A stretch of DNA of 64,000 nt from assembly GCF_007641255.1 (NCBI RefSeq), contig NZ_CP036259.1, positions 3,536,501-3,600,500 on the forward strand. Reading direction: 5' to 3'. This stretch comes from Sporomusa termitida (GTDB lineage Bacteria; Bacillota; Negativicutes; Sporomusales; Sporomusaceae). Shown piece after piece: positions 1 to 8,546 of this stretch (position 1 is the stretch's first letter; every line of letters begins with the position of its first letter). A program made the translations under genes and the position numbers. The notes under the pieces were generated by a model. The model searched no databases and was not told the origin of the DNA. It saw only the letters and a list, made by a program, of their open reading frames with translations.

Positions 1-562
1 TCAACGACAACATCTCGGCGGTAATCTGATTGACGGTGTCAACCCGAATGCCGATGACGGCGTTAATGTCGGCCGCCATCGCCCGCAGCTGCGTATTGGC
101 CTGCTGGATGGCGTCCACAAGCTCAACGCCCCGTTCCCGCAAAGCGACTCTGGCCCCGTTGTCGGAGGCGTTGGTGGCTACTGTATTCCAGGCCTTCCAG
201 TAGTTGTCAAGCACAGTCTGGATTCCGGTCTCGGTCGGTTCCTGAAAAACTCCTTCCACCTTACTCAGGGTACTGTAGATCGTCTCCCCATAGCCTAAGG
301 TGGACTTTTCCTTCCACATCTGCTGATCAACAAAAGTATCACGGATTCTGGTAATGGACTGGGTGGCAACGCCGGTGCCAAGCTGCACCTTGCCGTTGCC
401 GCTGTAAATGGTCTGGGGGGTTGTTGACACCAGGTTGACCCGCTGCCGGGAAAAACCGTCGGTATCCGCATTGGCAATATTGTGCCCCACTGTATCCAGG
501 GACATCTGATTGGCGTAAATGCCTCTGACAACCGTATTTAAACCACCGAATGTCGATCTCAT
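1..562 (-). CDS. flgK: Flagellar hook-associated protein 1 FlgK (N-terminal part)
   Basis: FlgK forms the first hook-filament junction ring of the extracellular flagellum. The N-terminal 187 residues are present; the rest lies beyond the window start. The start MRSTFGGLNTVVRGIYANQ is the typical amphipathic rod/hook-family N-terminus, followed by the conserved SLDTVGHNIANADTDGFSRQ stretch seen in axial flagellar proteins. ATG at 562-560 follows a purine-rich stretch (ggaggcagatt). It lies 31 bp downstream of flgN in the same direction and closes the run yvyF-flgM-flgN-flgK known from Bacillus. The family call is firm. Confidence 0.95.
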   Translation of the reverse strand, partial: MRSTFGGLNTVVRGIYANQMSLDTVGHNIANADTDGFSRQRVNLVSTTPQTIYSGNGKVQLGTGVATQSITRIRDTFVDQQMWKEKSTLGYGETIYSTLSKVEGVFQEPTETGIQTVLDNYWKAWNTVATNASDNGARVALRERGVELVDAIQQANTQLRAMAADINAVIGIRVDTVNQITAEMLSL

Positions 563-593
563 AATCTGCCTCCGTTTGCTGCGATTTCCGGGT

Positions 594-1091
594 TTATGCT
601 CTGGTGTCCAAAATGGTGCGGCTGGAGCCTTTGTCCAGGGGCTGGCCCTTCGGCACATACGTGGGTCCAACAGCACTCTGGCTTAATATGTTAATATTAT
701 AATTTATAAAATCCAGCGACTGCTCAATTAATTTGGTATTAAGGCCGTTAATCTCCACAAGCTCTTTTGTTACCTGCTCAAAGCGGTCACTCAAGGCGCT
801 TAATTCCCGGGCGGTTTCACTGCCGGCACAGACAATCAGGCTTGACAGGGCTGTTGCCGACGGGGGCAAGCCTGCCGCTGCCGCTAATTCCCGGGCCAGG
901 GTTAACCGCATATTTTCCAGCCTGCCGGCTTCAATAATCAGGACCTCTTCCTGCCTGGTCAGCAGATCTAGTTCCTGCGGTCTGGCCTCAACCAGGATAT
1001 CGCGTTTTTTCCGGCTGAGGGTAAGCAACGCCTGATAGAGTTCGAGAGTCTGGTTCAGGAGAATGATCAGTTTATCCCACATTGCTGTCAT
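594..1091 (-). CDS. flgN: Flagellar export chaperone FlgN
   Basis: A 165-residue, mostly helical protein rich in Leu, Glu and Gln, with the long coiled-coil character of FlgN (family usual length 140-170). FlgN is the cytoplasmic chaperone that keeps the hook-associated proteins FlgK and FlgL export-competent. The C-terminal part (EINGLNTKLIEQSLDFINY) matches the family pattern. Position directly between flgM and flgK supports the assignment. The start could be Met1 or Met4; both are close to the GGGGG ribosome binding site just upstream. Confidence 0.88.
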   Translation of the reverse strand: MTAMWDKLIILLNQTLELYQALLTLSRKKRDILVEARPQELDLLTRQEEVLIIEAGRLENMRLTLARELAAAAGLPPSATALSSLIVCAGSETARELSALSDRFEQVTKELVEINGLNTKLIEQSLDFINYNINILSQSAVGPTYVPKGQPLDKGSSRTILDTRA

Positions 1092-1108
1092 TCATAACAG
1101 CCCCCTTT

Positions 1109-1402
1109 TTAATACTGGCGTTCATTTTTGGAATAGGCAATAATTCTATCGGCAAGCTCACGGGCGTCAACCTTGTACTCACCTTTGGCAATCTGTTCGG
1201 ATAACATGTTAACTTTATCTTCCCGTACTTCAGGCAGCCCTTTGGCTGTCCGGAGAATCTGATTTAACCCCTGGGCATGAGTGGATAAAATGACTTCATC
1301 CGGGCGCTGCGCAGGGCTTGTGCCCGGGTTCTTACAGTTCTTGGTCACCTTGGATTGTTCACCATAGATCTTGGCAATATTTTGGATATTTTTGATATTC
1401 AT
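1109..1402 (-). CDS. flgM: Anti-sigma-28 factor FlgM
   Basis: FlgM binds the flagellar sigma factor SigD/FliA until the hook-basal body is complete. I place the start at ATG 1402-1400 (MNIKNIQNIAKIYGEQ), 97 residues, because a GAGGTG ribosome binding site precedes it; the longer open frame from 1477 adds an unlikely leader. The C-terminal half (RTAKGLPEVREDKVNMLSEQ, then YKVDARELADRIIAY) is the canonical sigma-binding region of FlgM. It lies between yvyF and flgN. A sequence resembling a Spo0A box in reverse orientation (tatcgacaaaaa, near 1440-1451) lies just upstream; its significance is unknown. Confidence 0.93.
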   Translation of the reverse strand: MNIKNIQNIAKIYGEQSKVTKNCKNPGTSPAQRPDEVILSTHAQGLNQILRTAKGLPEVREDKVNMLSEQIAKGEYKVDARELADRIIAYSKNERQY

Positions 1403-1553
1403 TAGTGAGCACCTCACACCTCGGGAATTCTTATTAATACTATCGACAAAAAGGGCGGGGTTATTAATCCCCGCCACACACGATTACAAAGATTTATCGT
1501 CTATTTGCACTCTCTATGTACATATTACTCCCATTATCAACAGTTTAGGATTC

Positions 1554-1718
1554 CTAGTGCCTTGACAAAGTCAAATGTTAGGTTATACGACGCATCTTTT
1601 CCCGCACTGCTTCGTTGTCGTCACCTTACAGATTGCCGATCTGCGCAGTTCCTCCGCCTTGCATTGCGAAAAAATCTACGTTGTCTAAAACTAACATCTA
1701 ACTGTGCCAAGGCACTAG
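1554..1718. repeat. MITE-like element with ~28-bp imperfect terminal inverted repeats
   Basis: The left end starts ctagtgccttgacaaagtca and the right end finishes with gtgccaaggcactag. The outer 11 bases are perfect inverted repeats and similarity continues inward for about 28 bases. The 165-bp body has no gene. The right terminus supplies the TAG stop codon of yvyF. Size, lack of coding capacity and terminal repeats fit a non-autonomous miniature element; no second copy was seen in this window and no matching transposase. Confidence 0.65.
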
Positions 1719-2092
1719 TCTCTGCCATACATGCGTGAACGGATTTTCACATCAGGCTCATGCTCTTGATGGCGCTCCTCGGTTTTTATCTGATCGAGAA
1801 TATTTTTACTGCATTTATTGCATAACCGGCCCTCGCTAATCAAAGCACCGCAGCTGTCACAGGGATAGGAAACATCACCCATAATCCGGCCGCTGCGAAG
1901 AAGGCGCAGGATAATTTTATGTTTGACCCCTGTAGCCTGATGAATTTCTTCCATGGTTGCCTTACGGGTATCCCGCAGATACTCCATAACCTTTTCCGCA
2001 TCGTCTTCCTGTCTGCGGTAGCATTCCGGACAAAGCCTGGCCACATTCTCCACATAGACCTTGCCACACTCCGGACAATTATCTAGTCCCAT
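1715..2092 (-). CDS. yvyF: YvyF-type flagellar operon protein (TIGR03826-like), zinc-ribbon
   Basis: A 125-residue protein with two CxxC pairs at the N-terminus (CPECGK, CPECYR) and two more in the second half (CDSCG, CNKC). A helical segment containing a predicted winged-helix-like stretch (TMEEIHQATGVKHKIILRLL) lies between them. This matches the YvyF family found upstream of flgM in Firmicutes; its exact role is not established. Start at ATG 2092-2090 is supported by an AAAGGGGG ribosome binding site; a 13-residue longer frame begins at 2131. The stop codon falls in the terminal repeat of the adjacent MITE-like element, so the last residue may have been altered by insertion. Confidence 0.85.
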   Translation of the reverse strand: MGLDNCPECGKVYVENVARLCPECYRRQEDDAEKVMEYLRDTRKATMEEIHQATGVKHKIILRLLRSGRIMGDVSYPCDSCGALISEGRLCNKCSKNILDQIKTEERHQEHEPDVKIRSRMYGRD

Positions 2093-2316
2093 AGCGCCGC
2101 CCCCTTTACCTTCCCTATCTTTATTATACATGATCAGGCCCTTTTTGGCCTAGGTCTTTAGACTCATTTCAAAAATATTGAACATTTTTTTTAACAAGCC
2201 GGCAGGATTATGACGTTTTTTGGCTAATTAACAATATTGCTTATTTTATAGTGTTTTATGAGTGAGATGGCCGGTTCAGTCCCCTTTGTCCCCCTTTTTA
2301 AAGCAATCTCGCTTTT

Positions 2317-3000
2317 ATGTATAATAATATGGAAAACAGGCAGGTATATTATGGAAACGAGAGCCATGTGTTGCTTTCCAATGAAAGGCAGTTTGTCGTG
2401 TATATGCTAACGCTCATGCAGGATCCTGAAATCTATGCCGGTGATACGGAAGCGATCAACAGTATAATCGGCAATTTTATGCAGCTTATTCAATTGAAAA
2501 ATTCAAAACTATTCTTGCACAGCCAACAGGTTGCCAACTATTCCGTTAGTGTCGCTGCCAAGATGCGGCTGCCCCGGGAAGAGATTGAGCGAATCCGCCT
2601 GGCGGCGTTGTTGCATGATATCGGCCACCTTACCGTGCCTAACCAGGTGCTGTCCAAAGTGCCCTATCTGTCAACCCGCGAGATGAGCGTATTCAAAAAT
2701 CATTGCAATGCCGGCAGTTACATGCTGGAAAATATCCCCTCCTGCCAGGAGTTGATTCCCTATATCCGCTATCATCATGAACGGTTTGACGGCACAGGCT
2801 ATCCCAAACGGCTCAAGGGGGTAAACATCCCGCTCGGGGCCCGCATCATTGCTGTTGCCAACTATTATGACCGCTTTATTAATCCCTGCACCCAGAACTG
2901 GGTAAAAACCAAGGACGAGGCCGTCCGCGAGCTGCTCAGTCTGTCCGGTACGGCGTTTGACCCGGAGGTGGTCAAGGCCTTTATTGATGCGTTAGGGTAG
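2317..3000 (+). CDS. HD-GYP domain protein (putative c-di-GMP phosphodiesterase or relative)
   Basis: A 227-residue protein. After about 65 unassigned N-terminal residues comes an HD-GYP domain: LLHDIGHLTVP contains the HD metal ligands and HHERFDGTGYP is the conserved helix with the GYP triplet. Established members hydrolyse cyclic di-GMP using a di- or tri-iron centre. No receiver, PAS or membrane segment is visible, so the input signal is unclear. It ends 2 bp before the end of convergent comFC and separates comFC from yvyF, which are neighbours in Bacillus. Neither Met1 nor the ATG at 2329 has a clear ribosome binding site. Confidence 0.88.
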   Translation: MYNNMENRQVYYGNESHVLLSNERQFVVYMLTLMQDPEIYAGDTEAINSIIGNFMQLIQLKNSKLFLHSQQVANYSVSVAAKMRLPREEIERIRLAALLHDIGHLTVPNQVLSKVPYLSTREMSVFKNHCNAGSYMLENIPSCQELIPYIRYHHERFDGTGYPKRLKGVNIPLGARIIAVANYYDRFINPCTQNWVKTKDEAVRELLSLSGTAFDPEVVKAFIDALG

Positions 3001-3002
3001 GC

Positions 3003-3659
3003 TTACCTGGCCCCGCCGGCCAGCGCCAGGCCCTGTACTTTGACCGCCCCCGCCTGTTTCAATACCCGGGCGCATTCGTTCATCGTAATTCCGCTGGTAA
3101 AAATGTCATCCACGAGCAGAATCCTCTTACCTTTGATTAAGTCAGGGCGCGTTACCGCAAACGCGCCCTGACTGTTTTTGCGCCGCTCTTTCAGGGTAAG
3201 CTGCCATTGCGGCGCAGTCGCCCGCGTCCGGGCCAGTGCCTCCAGCCAGCTCAGCCGCTGACGCGCCGCCCAGGGCTGAAAGATGAGCGCCGTCTGATTA
3301 AAGCCGCGCTCTGCAAGCCGCTGCCGGTGCAGGGGTACCGGTACGACCCGGTCAACCCCGGCATAGCAGTCAGGCACCAGACCATAATCGAGCAGCCGGC
3401 TCAAACGGCCGGCATGCCTGGTGACACGGCGAAACTTCATATCCCGGATCAGCCGCCGGACCGGGCCGGAATAGCCAACAACCGTCTGACACCCATCCAG
3501 GTACACCAGGTTATGGATCGCCACCGCCACCTGCGTAGGCCTGACGAGTCTGCCCAGGCAGGCCTGGCACCAGCCATGATGGTCTGCCCATTGCCGACAA
3601 GACGGGCAGCGGCGGGGAAAGATAAGCGCAAGCAGGGCTTCCAGCCAGTCTTTTACCAT
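3003..3659 (-). CDS. comFC: ComF family phosphoribosyltransferase-like competence protein
   Basis: A 218-residue protein with an N-terminal double zinc-finger pattern (CPSC ... CQAC, about residues 18-34) and a C-terminal type I phosphoribosyltransferase fold with the PRPP motif ILLVDDIFTSGIT near residue 180. This is the ComFC/GntX architecture; ComFC participates in DNA uptake during transformation in naturally competent bacteria. Its start overlaps the 3' end of recD2 by 7 bp, which suggests translational coupling. It converges with the HD-GYP gene with almost no space between stops. Confidence 0.93.
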   Translation of the reverse strand: MVKDWLEALLALIFPRRCPSCRQWADHHGWCQACLGRLVRPTQVAVAIHNLVYLDGCQTVVGYSGPVRRLIRDMKFRRVTRHAGRLSRLLDYGLVPDCYAGVDRVVPVPLHRQRLAERGFNQTALIFQPWAARQRLSWLEALARTRATAPQWQLTLKERRKNSQGAFAVTRPDLIKGKRILLVDDIFTSGITMNECARVLKQAGAVKVQGLALAGGAR

Positions 3660-5809
3660 AAACTTTCCCCCCGCAGGCGTTCAGCCAGCAGCGAATAGCG
3701 GCGGCGGGTCCGGTCACTCAGCACTGCCGTATTGAGGGCGGCCCGGGTGCCGATGAGAATAACCCGCTCTTTGGCCCGGGTGACCGCCGTATACAGCAGG
3801 TTGCGCTGCAGCATAATGTGGTGGCCGGGAGTCAGCGGCATCACGACAACCGGGTATTCACTGCCCTGGCTTTTATGAACGCTCATGGCGTAAGCCAGCG
3901 TCAGTTCATCATGTTCGCCCTTATCATAGACAACATCATCCTCCGGGTACCGCACCAATACCTTGCCGTCGGCAATGGCCACAATGTAACCGATATCGCC
4001 GTTAAATACCTTTTTGCTATAATTATTGCGGACTTGCATAACCTTATCGCCTTCCCGCAGCACCTGATTGACGCCCTGGATAAATTCTTTGCCCTCGGCC
4101 GGGTTTAAGGCCGCCTGCAGCAGCCGGTTAAGGTTTTCGACCCCGCAGGGCTGACGGTGCATCGGTGATAGGACCTGCACCTCCCGCCAGATATCAAACC
4201 CTTCCCGGGCCAGCTCAGTTTGACATAACTCGACCACCGCCTGGGCCGCCCCTTCACTGTCGGCCAGCTCACGGAACTGAAAATCCGGGCTGCCGCATTC
4301 CGGCGGGCGGCCCCGGTTAATCCGGTGGGCATTAAGCACAATCATGCTTTCACCGGCCTGCCGGAATACCTCGGTCAGCCGCACCACCGGGATCGCTTCG
4401 GAACGGATAACATCTTTCAGGACTGAGCCCGGCCCTACTGCCGGCAGCTGGTCAACATCACCGACCAGTACTACCCTGCAGCCGTCAGGCACCGCCTGCA
4501 GGAAGCAGCTCATCAACAGCATATCCATCATCGATGTTTCATCAACAATAACGACATCGGCATCAAGCGGATTGTGCTCATCCCTGGCAAAGACCGGCTC
4601 CTCCCCGGCCCCTCCCCCGGCCTCCAGCAGGCGGTGGATGGTCATCGCCTCGCGCCCGGTTGTTTCACTGAGCCGCTTGGCCGCCCGGCCGGTCGGCGCC
4701 CCGAGGATAATTTTACCGCCCTGCTGCTCTAAGAGGGCCAGAATGCCGCGCACGGTTGTCGTTTTCCCGGTACCAGGGCCGCCGGTCAATACCAGCACCC
4801 CGTGGGACAGCGCGGCCGCCAGCGCCTGGCGCTGGGCGGCTGCCAATGTCATATTGCCGGCCGCTTCCCAGTGATCAATCAAAGTATCCGTATCAATCCC
4901 GTCAATTGGCTTAGCCTCCGCCTGCAGCCGCAGCAGCCGCTCGGCCACCGCCCGTTCAGCCCGGTATAAATAGCGGGGATAAACAAGAGTCATCCCGTGG
5001 AAATCCTCGGTATACAGTTTGCCAAGTTTGATCTGTTCACTGACAACAACCGCGATATCCGCCTTGTCAATATTGAGCAGCCGGGCTGTTTCCTCGGTCA
5101 GCATCGCCTCCGGTACACAGCAATGCCCGGCCAGTCCGGTTTGCAGTAAAGCAAACTGGACCCCGGCGGCCAGCCGGGACGGATGGTCCCGGTCAAAACC
5201 CACCGCCAGCGCGATCTGATCGGCCGTACGAAAGCCAATGCCCTTTACCTCCTCGGCCAGCCGGTAGGGATCTGTTTCCAGCACCGCCACCGAATTGGCG
5301 CCGTAACAGGCAAAAATCCGGGCCCCATACGCCCCGGTGACGCCATGCATCTCCAAAAACAACATGACCTCTTTCAATTCGGCCTGTTCGGCATACGCCT
5401 TGCGGATTTGCTCTACTTTCTTATCGCCAATACCTTCCACTTCCGCCAGCCGGTGCGGATAAAGCTCGATGACCTCCAGCGTCCGCTCGCCAAAATGGGC
5501 CACCAGCCGGGCCGCCATAGCCCGGCCAATGCCCTTGATCGCCCCGGAGGCCAGAAACCGTTCAATCCCCTGCAGGGAAGTGGGGGCAACCCGCCGGCAG
5601 TGGCCGGCTTTAAACTGCCGGCCATAACGGCTATGCTCCACCCACTCGCCGGTCAGAGCCACCTGTTCGCCCACCAGCGGGGCCGGGAAACTGCCGGTAA
5701 CAGCCACTGTGCCCTGCTCGCCGTCTGGCTTCAGGCGAAACACGGTAAAACTGCCGTCAGTCGCCTGAAATGTTATATTTTCAACAAGTCCTTCAAGTTT
5801 ATTATCCAC
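3653..5809 (-). CDS. recD2: ATP-dependent DNA helicase RecD2 (RecD/TraA type)
   Basis: A superfamily 1B 5'-3' helicase not associated with RecBC. The N-terminal part carries the helix-hairpin-helix region (GAIKGIGRAMAARLV and EGIGDKKVEQI), Walker A is TGGPGTGKTTTVRGI, Walker B is VIVDETSMMD, and the C-terminal UvrD-like motif is AMSVHKSQGSEYPVVV. I chose GTG at 5809-5807 (718 residues) because GGGAG lies 8 bases upstream; the ATG-initiated frame from 5872 adds 21 residues without family resemblance. It is the first gene of a recD2-comFC pair. Confidence 0.93.
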   Translation of the reverse strand: MDNKLEGLVENITFQATDGSFTVFRLKPDGEQGTVAVTGSFPAPLVGEQVALTGEWVEHSRYGRQFKAGHCRRVAPTSLQGIERFLASGAIKGIGRAMAARLVAHFGERTLEVIELYPHRLAEVEGIGDKKVEQIRKAYAEQAELKEVMLFLEMHGVTGAYGARIFACYGANSVAVLETDPYRLAEEVKGIGFRTADQIALAVGFDRDHPSRLAAGVQFALLQTGLAGHCCVPEAMLTEETARLLNIDKADIAVVVSEQIKLGKLYTEDFHGMTLVYPRYLYRAERAVAERLLRLQAEAKPIDGIDTDTLIDHWEAAGNMTLAAAQRQALAAALSHGVLVLTGGPGTGKTTTVRGILALLEQQGGKIILGAPTGRAAKRLSETTGREAMTIHRLLEAGGGAGEEPVFARDEHNPLDADVVIVDETSMMDMLLMSCFLQAVPDGCRVVLVGDVDQLPAVGPGSVLKDVIRSEAIPVVRLTEVFRQAGESMIVLNAHRINRGRPPECGSPDFQFRELADSEGAAQAVVELCQTELAREGFDIWREVQVLSPMHRQPCGVENLNRLLQAALNPAEGKEFIQGVNQVLREGDKVMQVRNNYSKKVFNGDIGYIVAIADGKVLVRYPEDDVVYDKGEHDELTLAYAMSVHKSQGSEYPVVVMPLTPGHHIMLQRNLLYTAVTRAKERVILIGTRAALNTAVLSDRTRRRYSLLAERLRGESLW

Positions 5810-5972
5810 ACTGTTAACTCCCAAACATAAGTTCTTGTATTTATTCGCAGTACCGGCAGAAAAATCCTGCATTTTTTCGTAATCGGGGCAGGATTTTTAT
5901 CGGCGATGGAGTACTTTAAACAAAAGAACAGCATTATTTACATCAAGTTACATTTTGCGAGGCATAACGACT

Positions 5973-6116
5973 GTGAAAGAAGACATGTACACCTATCACT
6001 ACTTTCAAAACCGCACGATTATGCGGCCGTCCCGGTCGGCCACCTATGTTTTTAATGTGGCCCTGTTCTCCTCCACTGCGTACATTGCCGCCACCCTGCT
6101 GTACCTGATCCGCTGA
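5973..6116 (+). CDS. Small single-pass membrane protein (47 aa)
   Basis: An open frame of 47 codons from GTG 5973, or 43 from ATG 5985, ending in TGA. The first half is basic and polar; the second half (VFNVALFSSTAYIAATLLYL) is a clear transmembrane segment. The coding claim rests mainly on a perfect intrinsic terminator 31 bp after the stop on the same strand, with no other rightward gene to serve. A weak GAGG stands 10 bases before the GTG and an AAAGAAG stretch precedes the ATG. I do not recognise the family. Confidence 0.5.
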   Translation: MKEDMYTYHYFQNRTIMRPSRSATYVFNVALFSSTAYIAATLLYLIR

Positions 6117-6146
6117 AGCTGCCGGTAAAACCGCAATGTACATCCA

Positions 6147-6188
6147 AACGCCCTGTTACAGACTGTAACAGGGCGTTAGTTTTATTTT
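6147..6188 (+). terminator. Rho-independent terminator
   Basis: A perfect 14-bp stem (aacgccctgttaca / tgtaacagggcgtt) with a 3-base loop is followed on the plus strand by agttttatttt. It serves the small membrane ORF upstream. Confidence 0.88.
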
Positions 6189-6195
6189 CCCCGTT

Positions 6196-6414
6196 CTATA
6201 CCAGGAGCACAGTCTCCCGGCTGCGGATCCGGGCTTCCACCGGTGCCGCCAGCGCGGCCCCTTTGATGCTAAAAATGTTCCTGGCAGCAATATCCTCCAT
6301 AATCACCTGCGCCTCAGCCAGCGTCAGTCCCTCCTTCGGATCAGGCACACTCAGGCTGACCTCCTTGCCGGCACTTGTGCGAAACACCATTTCTAAAGTT
6401 TTAATCATTACCAT
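6196..6414 (-). CDS. DUF2922 family protein
   Basis: A 72-residue protein with the pattern of DUF2922: a beta-strand opening (LEMVFRTSAGKEVSLSVPDP), then LTLAEAQVIMEDIAARNIF, then the end ARIRSRETVLLV. Function is unknown. In Firmicutes this family is typically encoded next to a DUF1659 gene, as here, so the two products may act together. The start may be Met1 or Met3. Confidence 0.82.
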   Translation of the reverse strand: MVMIKTLEMVFRTSAGKEVSLSVPDPKEGLTLAEAQVIMEDIAARNIFSIKGAALAAPVEARIRSRETVLLV

Positions 6415-6451
6415 CCCTCCTGCCGTTGTTACTGTAAACGCCTAAACCGAG

Positions 6452-6676
6452 TTACTGATTAATCAGCGTGTTGATATCCTGGCGGACAATCTCCACCAGG
6501 GTATGCTGCTGCAGGCTGCCCAGCCCGGCCGCCACCGCAAAGATATCATCGTCAGTCGCTTCGGAGCGGATATTCGTGTACGTGCGGAGTTTGAAAACCG
6601 GGCTGCCGGTTTCACTGACACCGGTCTGTACCTTCAGGACCACCTTGCCGCTTTGCGGCGTTTTTACCACTGCCAT
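6452..6676 (-). CDS. DUF1659 family protein
   Basis: A 74-residue protein of the DUF1659 family, with the features TYTNIRSEATDDDIFAVA and a C-terminal helix ending in INTLINQ. Function is unknown. ATG at 6676-6674 is preferred because AAGGGGG stands 8 bases upstream; the frame can also be read from ATG 6682 or GTG 6685. It lies 37 bp upstream of the DUF2922 gene in one short operon. Confidence 0.82.
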   Translation of the reverse strand: MAVVKTPQSGKVVLKVQTGVSETGSPVFKLRTYTNIRSEATDDDIFAVAAGLGSLQQHTLVEIVRQDINTLINQ

Positions 6677-6753
6677 CAACATCACCCCCTTACCTGATAC
6701 ATTCCGGCAACCAACATTTTTAAACAGGTGCGGCCGGCAAAAGTTTAAGCCCG

Positions 6754-6788
6754 TAAAAAAAACAACTACCCTTAATTAGGATAGTTGT
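6754..6788 (-). terminator. Rho-independent terminator of the WG-repeat gene
   Basis: An 11-bp stem with one wobble (6762-6772 / 6778-6788) is followed in the leftward direction by a run of eight T. It lies 36 bp after the stop of the WG-repeat gene. Confidence 0.88.
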
Positions 6789-6823
6789 CTGCAGCCCGCC
6801 TGTATCCCTGGCCGGTAAAATCA

Positions 6824-8461
6824 TTACCGGGCAAAAAACGGCCTGGCCTCTGAAAACTGCGGTTCTATAACAATGTTGCCGGTTTGGTCCAGGTAGCCCC
6901 ATTTGCCGTTCACCTTTGCGGCCAGTAACCCGTTTGAGAAATCCAGCATCTGGGAAATTTCCCGCTGCGCCGGCACGACAAAGGTACCGGTTGCGTCAAT
7001 AACCCCCCACATATCATTTTTCTTAACTGCCGCCAACCCGTCGGAGAAGTTGCGGGCTTCATCAAATTGTACGGCAATAACCAACCTGCCCCGGGTATCG
7101 ATAAACCCCCACTTATCCTCCAGCTGCACTGCCGCCAGTCCATTGTGAAACGGCGCGGCGTCCGCAAACGGCCGTGTGGGCAGCATTTGCCCGCTTTTAT
7201 CAATAAAACTCCATTTGCCATTCGTTTTCGCCCTGGCAAAACCCTCCCTAAAATCAGACAGCTCTTCGTATTGAGCCGGAATCATAAAGGCGCCGGTTTT
7301 ATCCACATAGCCCCATTTCTTTTCCACCCGCACAAGTGACCAGCCAGCATTGAAGGCACCGACCGCATCATATTTTGTCGGCACAATCAGGTGGCCGTTG
7401 CGGTCAATATAACCCCGTTTCTCATTGCTGGGCAGCAGATTCAAACCATGACCCAGAGTAGTACCGGTAGCCTGCCCGGCAACAGCAGCAACTGCCGCCA
7501 GCAAGGAGAAACTGGTCTTAGACACCCGGACTTCCGCTATCCCGTCGCTAAAGGGAAAAACCTGATCATAGGGGGCTGAAATCACCGGCTTGCCGGTATT
7601 GTCGATATAGCTCCATTTTCGTTTAAGCTTTACCGCGGCCAGCCCTTCGCTGAACCCGTCGCCAATTTCCGCGAACTGCCCCGGTATGACTAAGCGGCCA
7701 CCGGCATCAATGAACCCCCATTTTGCGCCAACCTGCACTGGGGCCAGCCCTTCCCGGTACCCGGCTGCATTTTTGAACTGATACGGAATGACAAGCTTGC
7801 CGGCAGTGTCAATGAAGCCCCATTTGCCTTGATTCTTTACCGGCGCCATTCCCTCCGCGAAGCTGCCGGCCTCCACAAACTGAGGCTCGATGGGGCTTGT
7901 ACCGTTTTTGTCAATATAACCCCATTTCTTGTTGCGCTTCACTAGCGCCAGGCCTTCCTGGCAGCCGGCTATTTCATCAAATTGCACGGGGGCGGCCAGG
8001 TTGCCGTTATGATCATAAAAACCCCACTTCTTCTTGCTGCGAACAGCTGCCAGCCCTTCCTGATAATCGTGGACCTCATCAAAGGCCACCGGCACAATCA
8101 CCTTGCCGGTTTTATCATAGTAGCCCCACTTTTTATTACTGCTGACAGCCACCACGCCATCTATAAAAGCCTTCGTATCGCTAAACAGCGCCGGTATGAC
8201 AAACTTGCCCTGCCTGTCAATAAACCCCCATTTGCCGTCCAGTTTAACCTGCGCCAGGACTGCTTCCTGTCCGGCCGCCGCCGGCACCGGTGCCTGCTCA
8301 GGCACGCCGGCCGCCTCATTGCTCACTGCCACCGCTGTTAAAGCAGCGGCGCCGGCCGGCGGGGCCGCCGCAACGGCCGGCGCCGGCAGCAACGTACCGG
8401 CCAAAGCCAGCATCAGCCCCAAAACAGCGCCGCCTACTGCTCCTTTACGTCTCCGTAACAT
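6824..8461 (-). CDS. Exported WG-repeat protein
   Basis: A 545-residue protein with a signal peptide: basic MLRRRK, a hydrophobic core, and AVAAAPP as the likely cleavage region. The rest is 13 tandem WG beta repeats of about 40 residues, each with a core such as KWGFIDRQGKFVIPAL or KWGYVDKTGAFMIPAQY. One repeat unit, near residue 300, carries a hydrophobic insertion (LLAAVAAVAGQ). WG repeats are thought to form beta-propeller-like binding surfaces; no enzyme motif is present. A sigma-factor gene lies 85 bp upstream in the same direction, so the two may be related in regulation. Confidence 0.9.
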   Translation of the reverse strand: MLRRRKGAVGGAVLGLMLALAGTLLPAPAVAAAPPAGAAALTAVAVSNEAAGVPEQAPVPAAAGQEAVLAQVKLDGKWGFIDRQGKFVIPALFSDTKAFIDGVVAVSSNKKWGYYDKTGKVIVPVAFDEVHDYQEGLAAVRSKKKWGFYDHNGNLAAPVQFDEIAGCQEGLALVKRNKKWGYIDKNGTSPIEPQFVEAGSFAEGMAPVKNQGKWGFIDTAGKLVIPYQFKNAAGYREGLAPVQVGAKWGFIDAGGRLVIPGQFAEIGDGFSEGLAAVKLKRKWSYIDNTGKPVISAPYDQVFPFSDGIAEVRVSKTSFSLLAAVAAVAGQATGTTLGHGLNLLPSNEKRGYIDRNGHLIVPTKYDAVGAFNAGWSLVRVEKKWGYVDKTGAFMIPAQYEELSDFREGFARAKTNGKWSFIDKSGQMLPTRPFADAAPFHNGLAAVQLEDKWGFIDTRGRLVIAVQFDEARNFSDGLAAVKKNDMWGVIDATGTFVVPAQREISQMLDFSNGLLAAKVNGKWGYLDQTGNIVIEPQFSEARPFFAR

Positions 8462-8546
8462 AGTCTTTCACTCTCCTTGTATATACATCAATCGACATAT
8501 TCTGAGTCTAGCAAGAGATTCCAGGGCTGTCAATGAGACTATAGTC

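Noticed and set aside
295-531. Open frame of 78 codons on the minus strand
   Set aside because: It is out of frame with the clear FlgK reading frame that covers the same bases.
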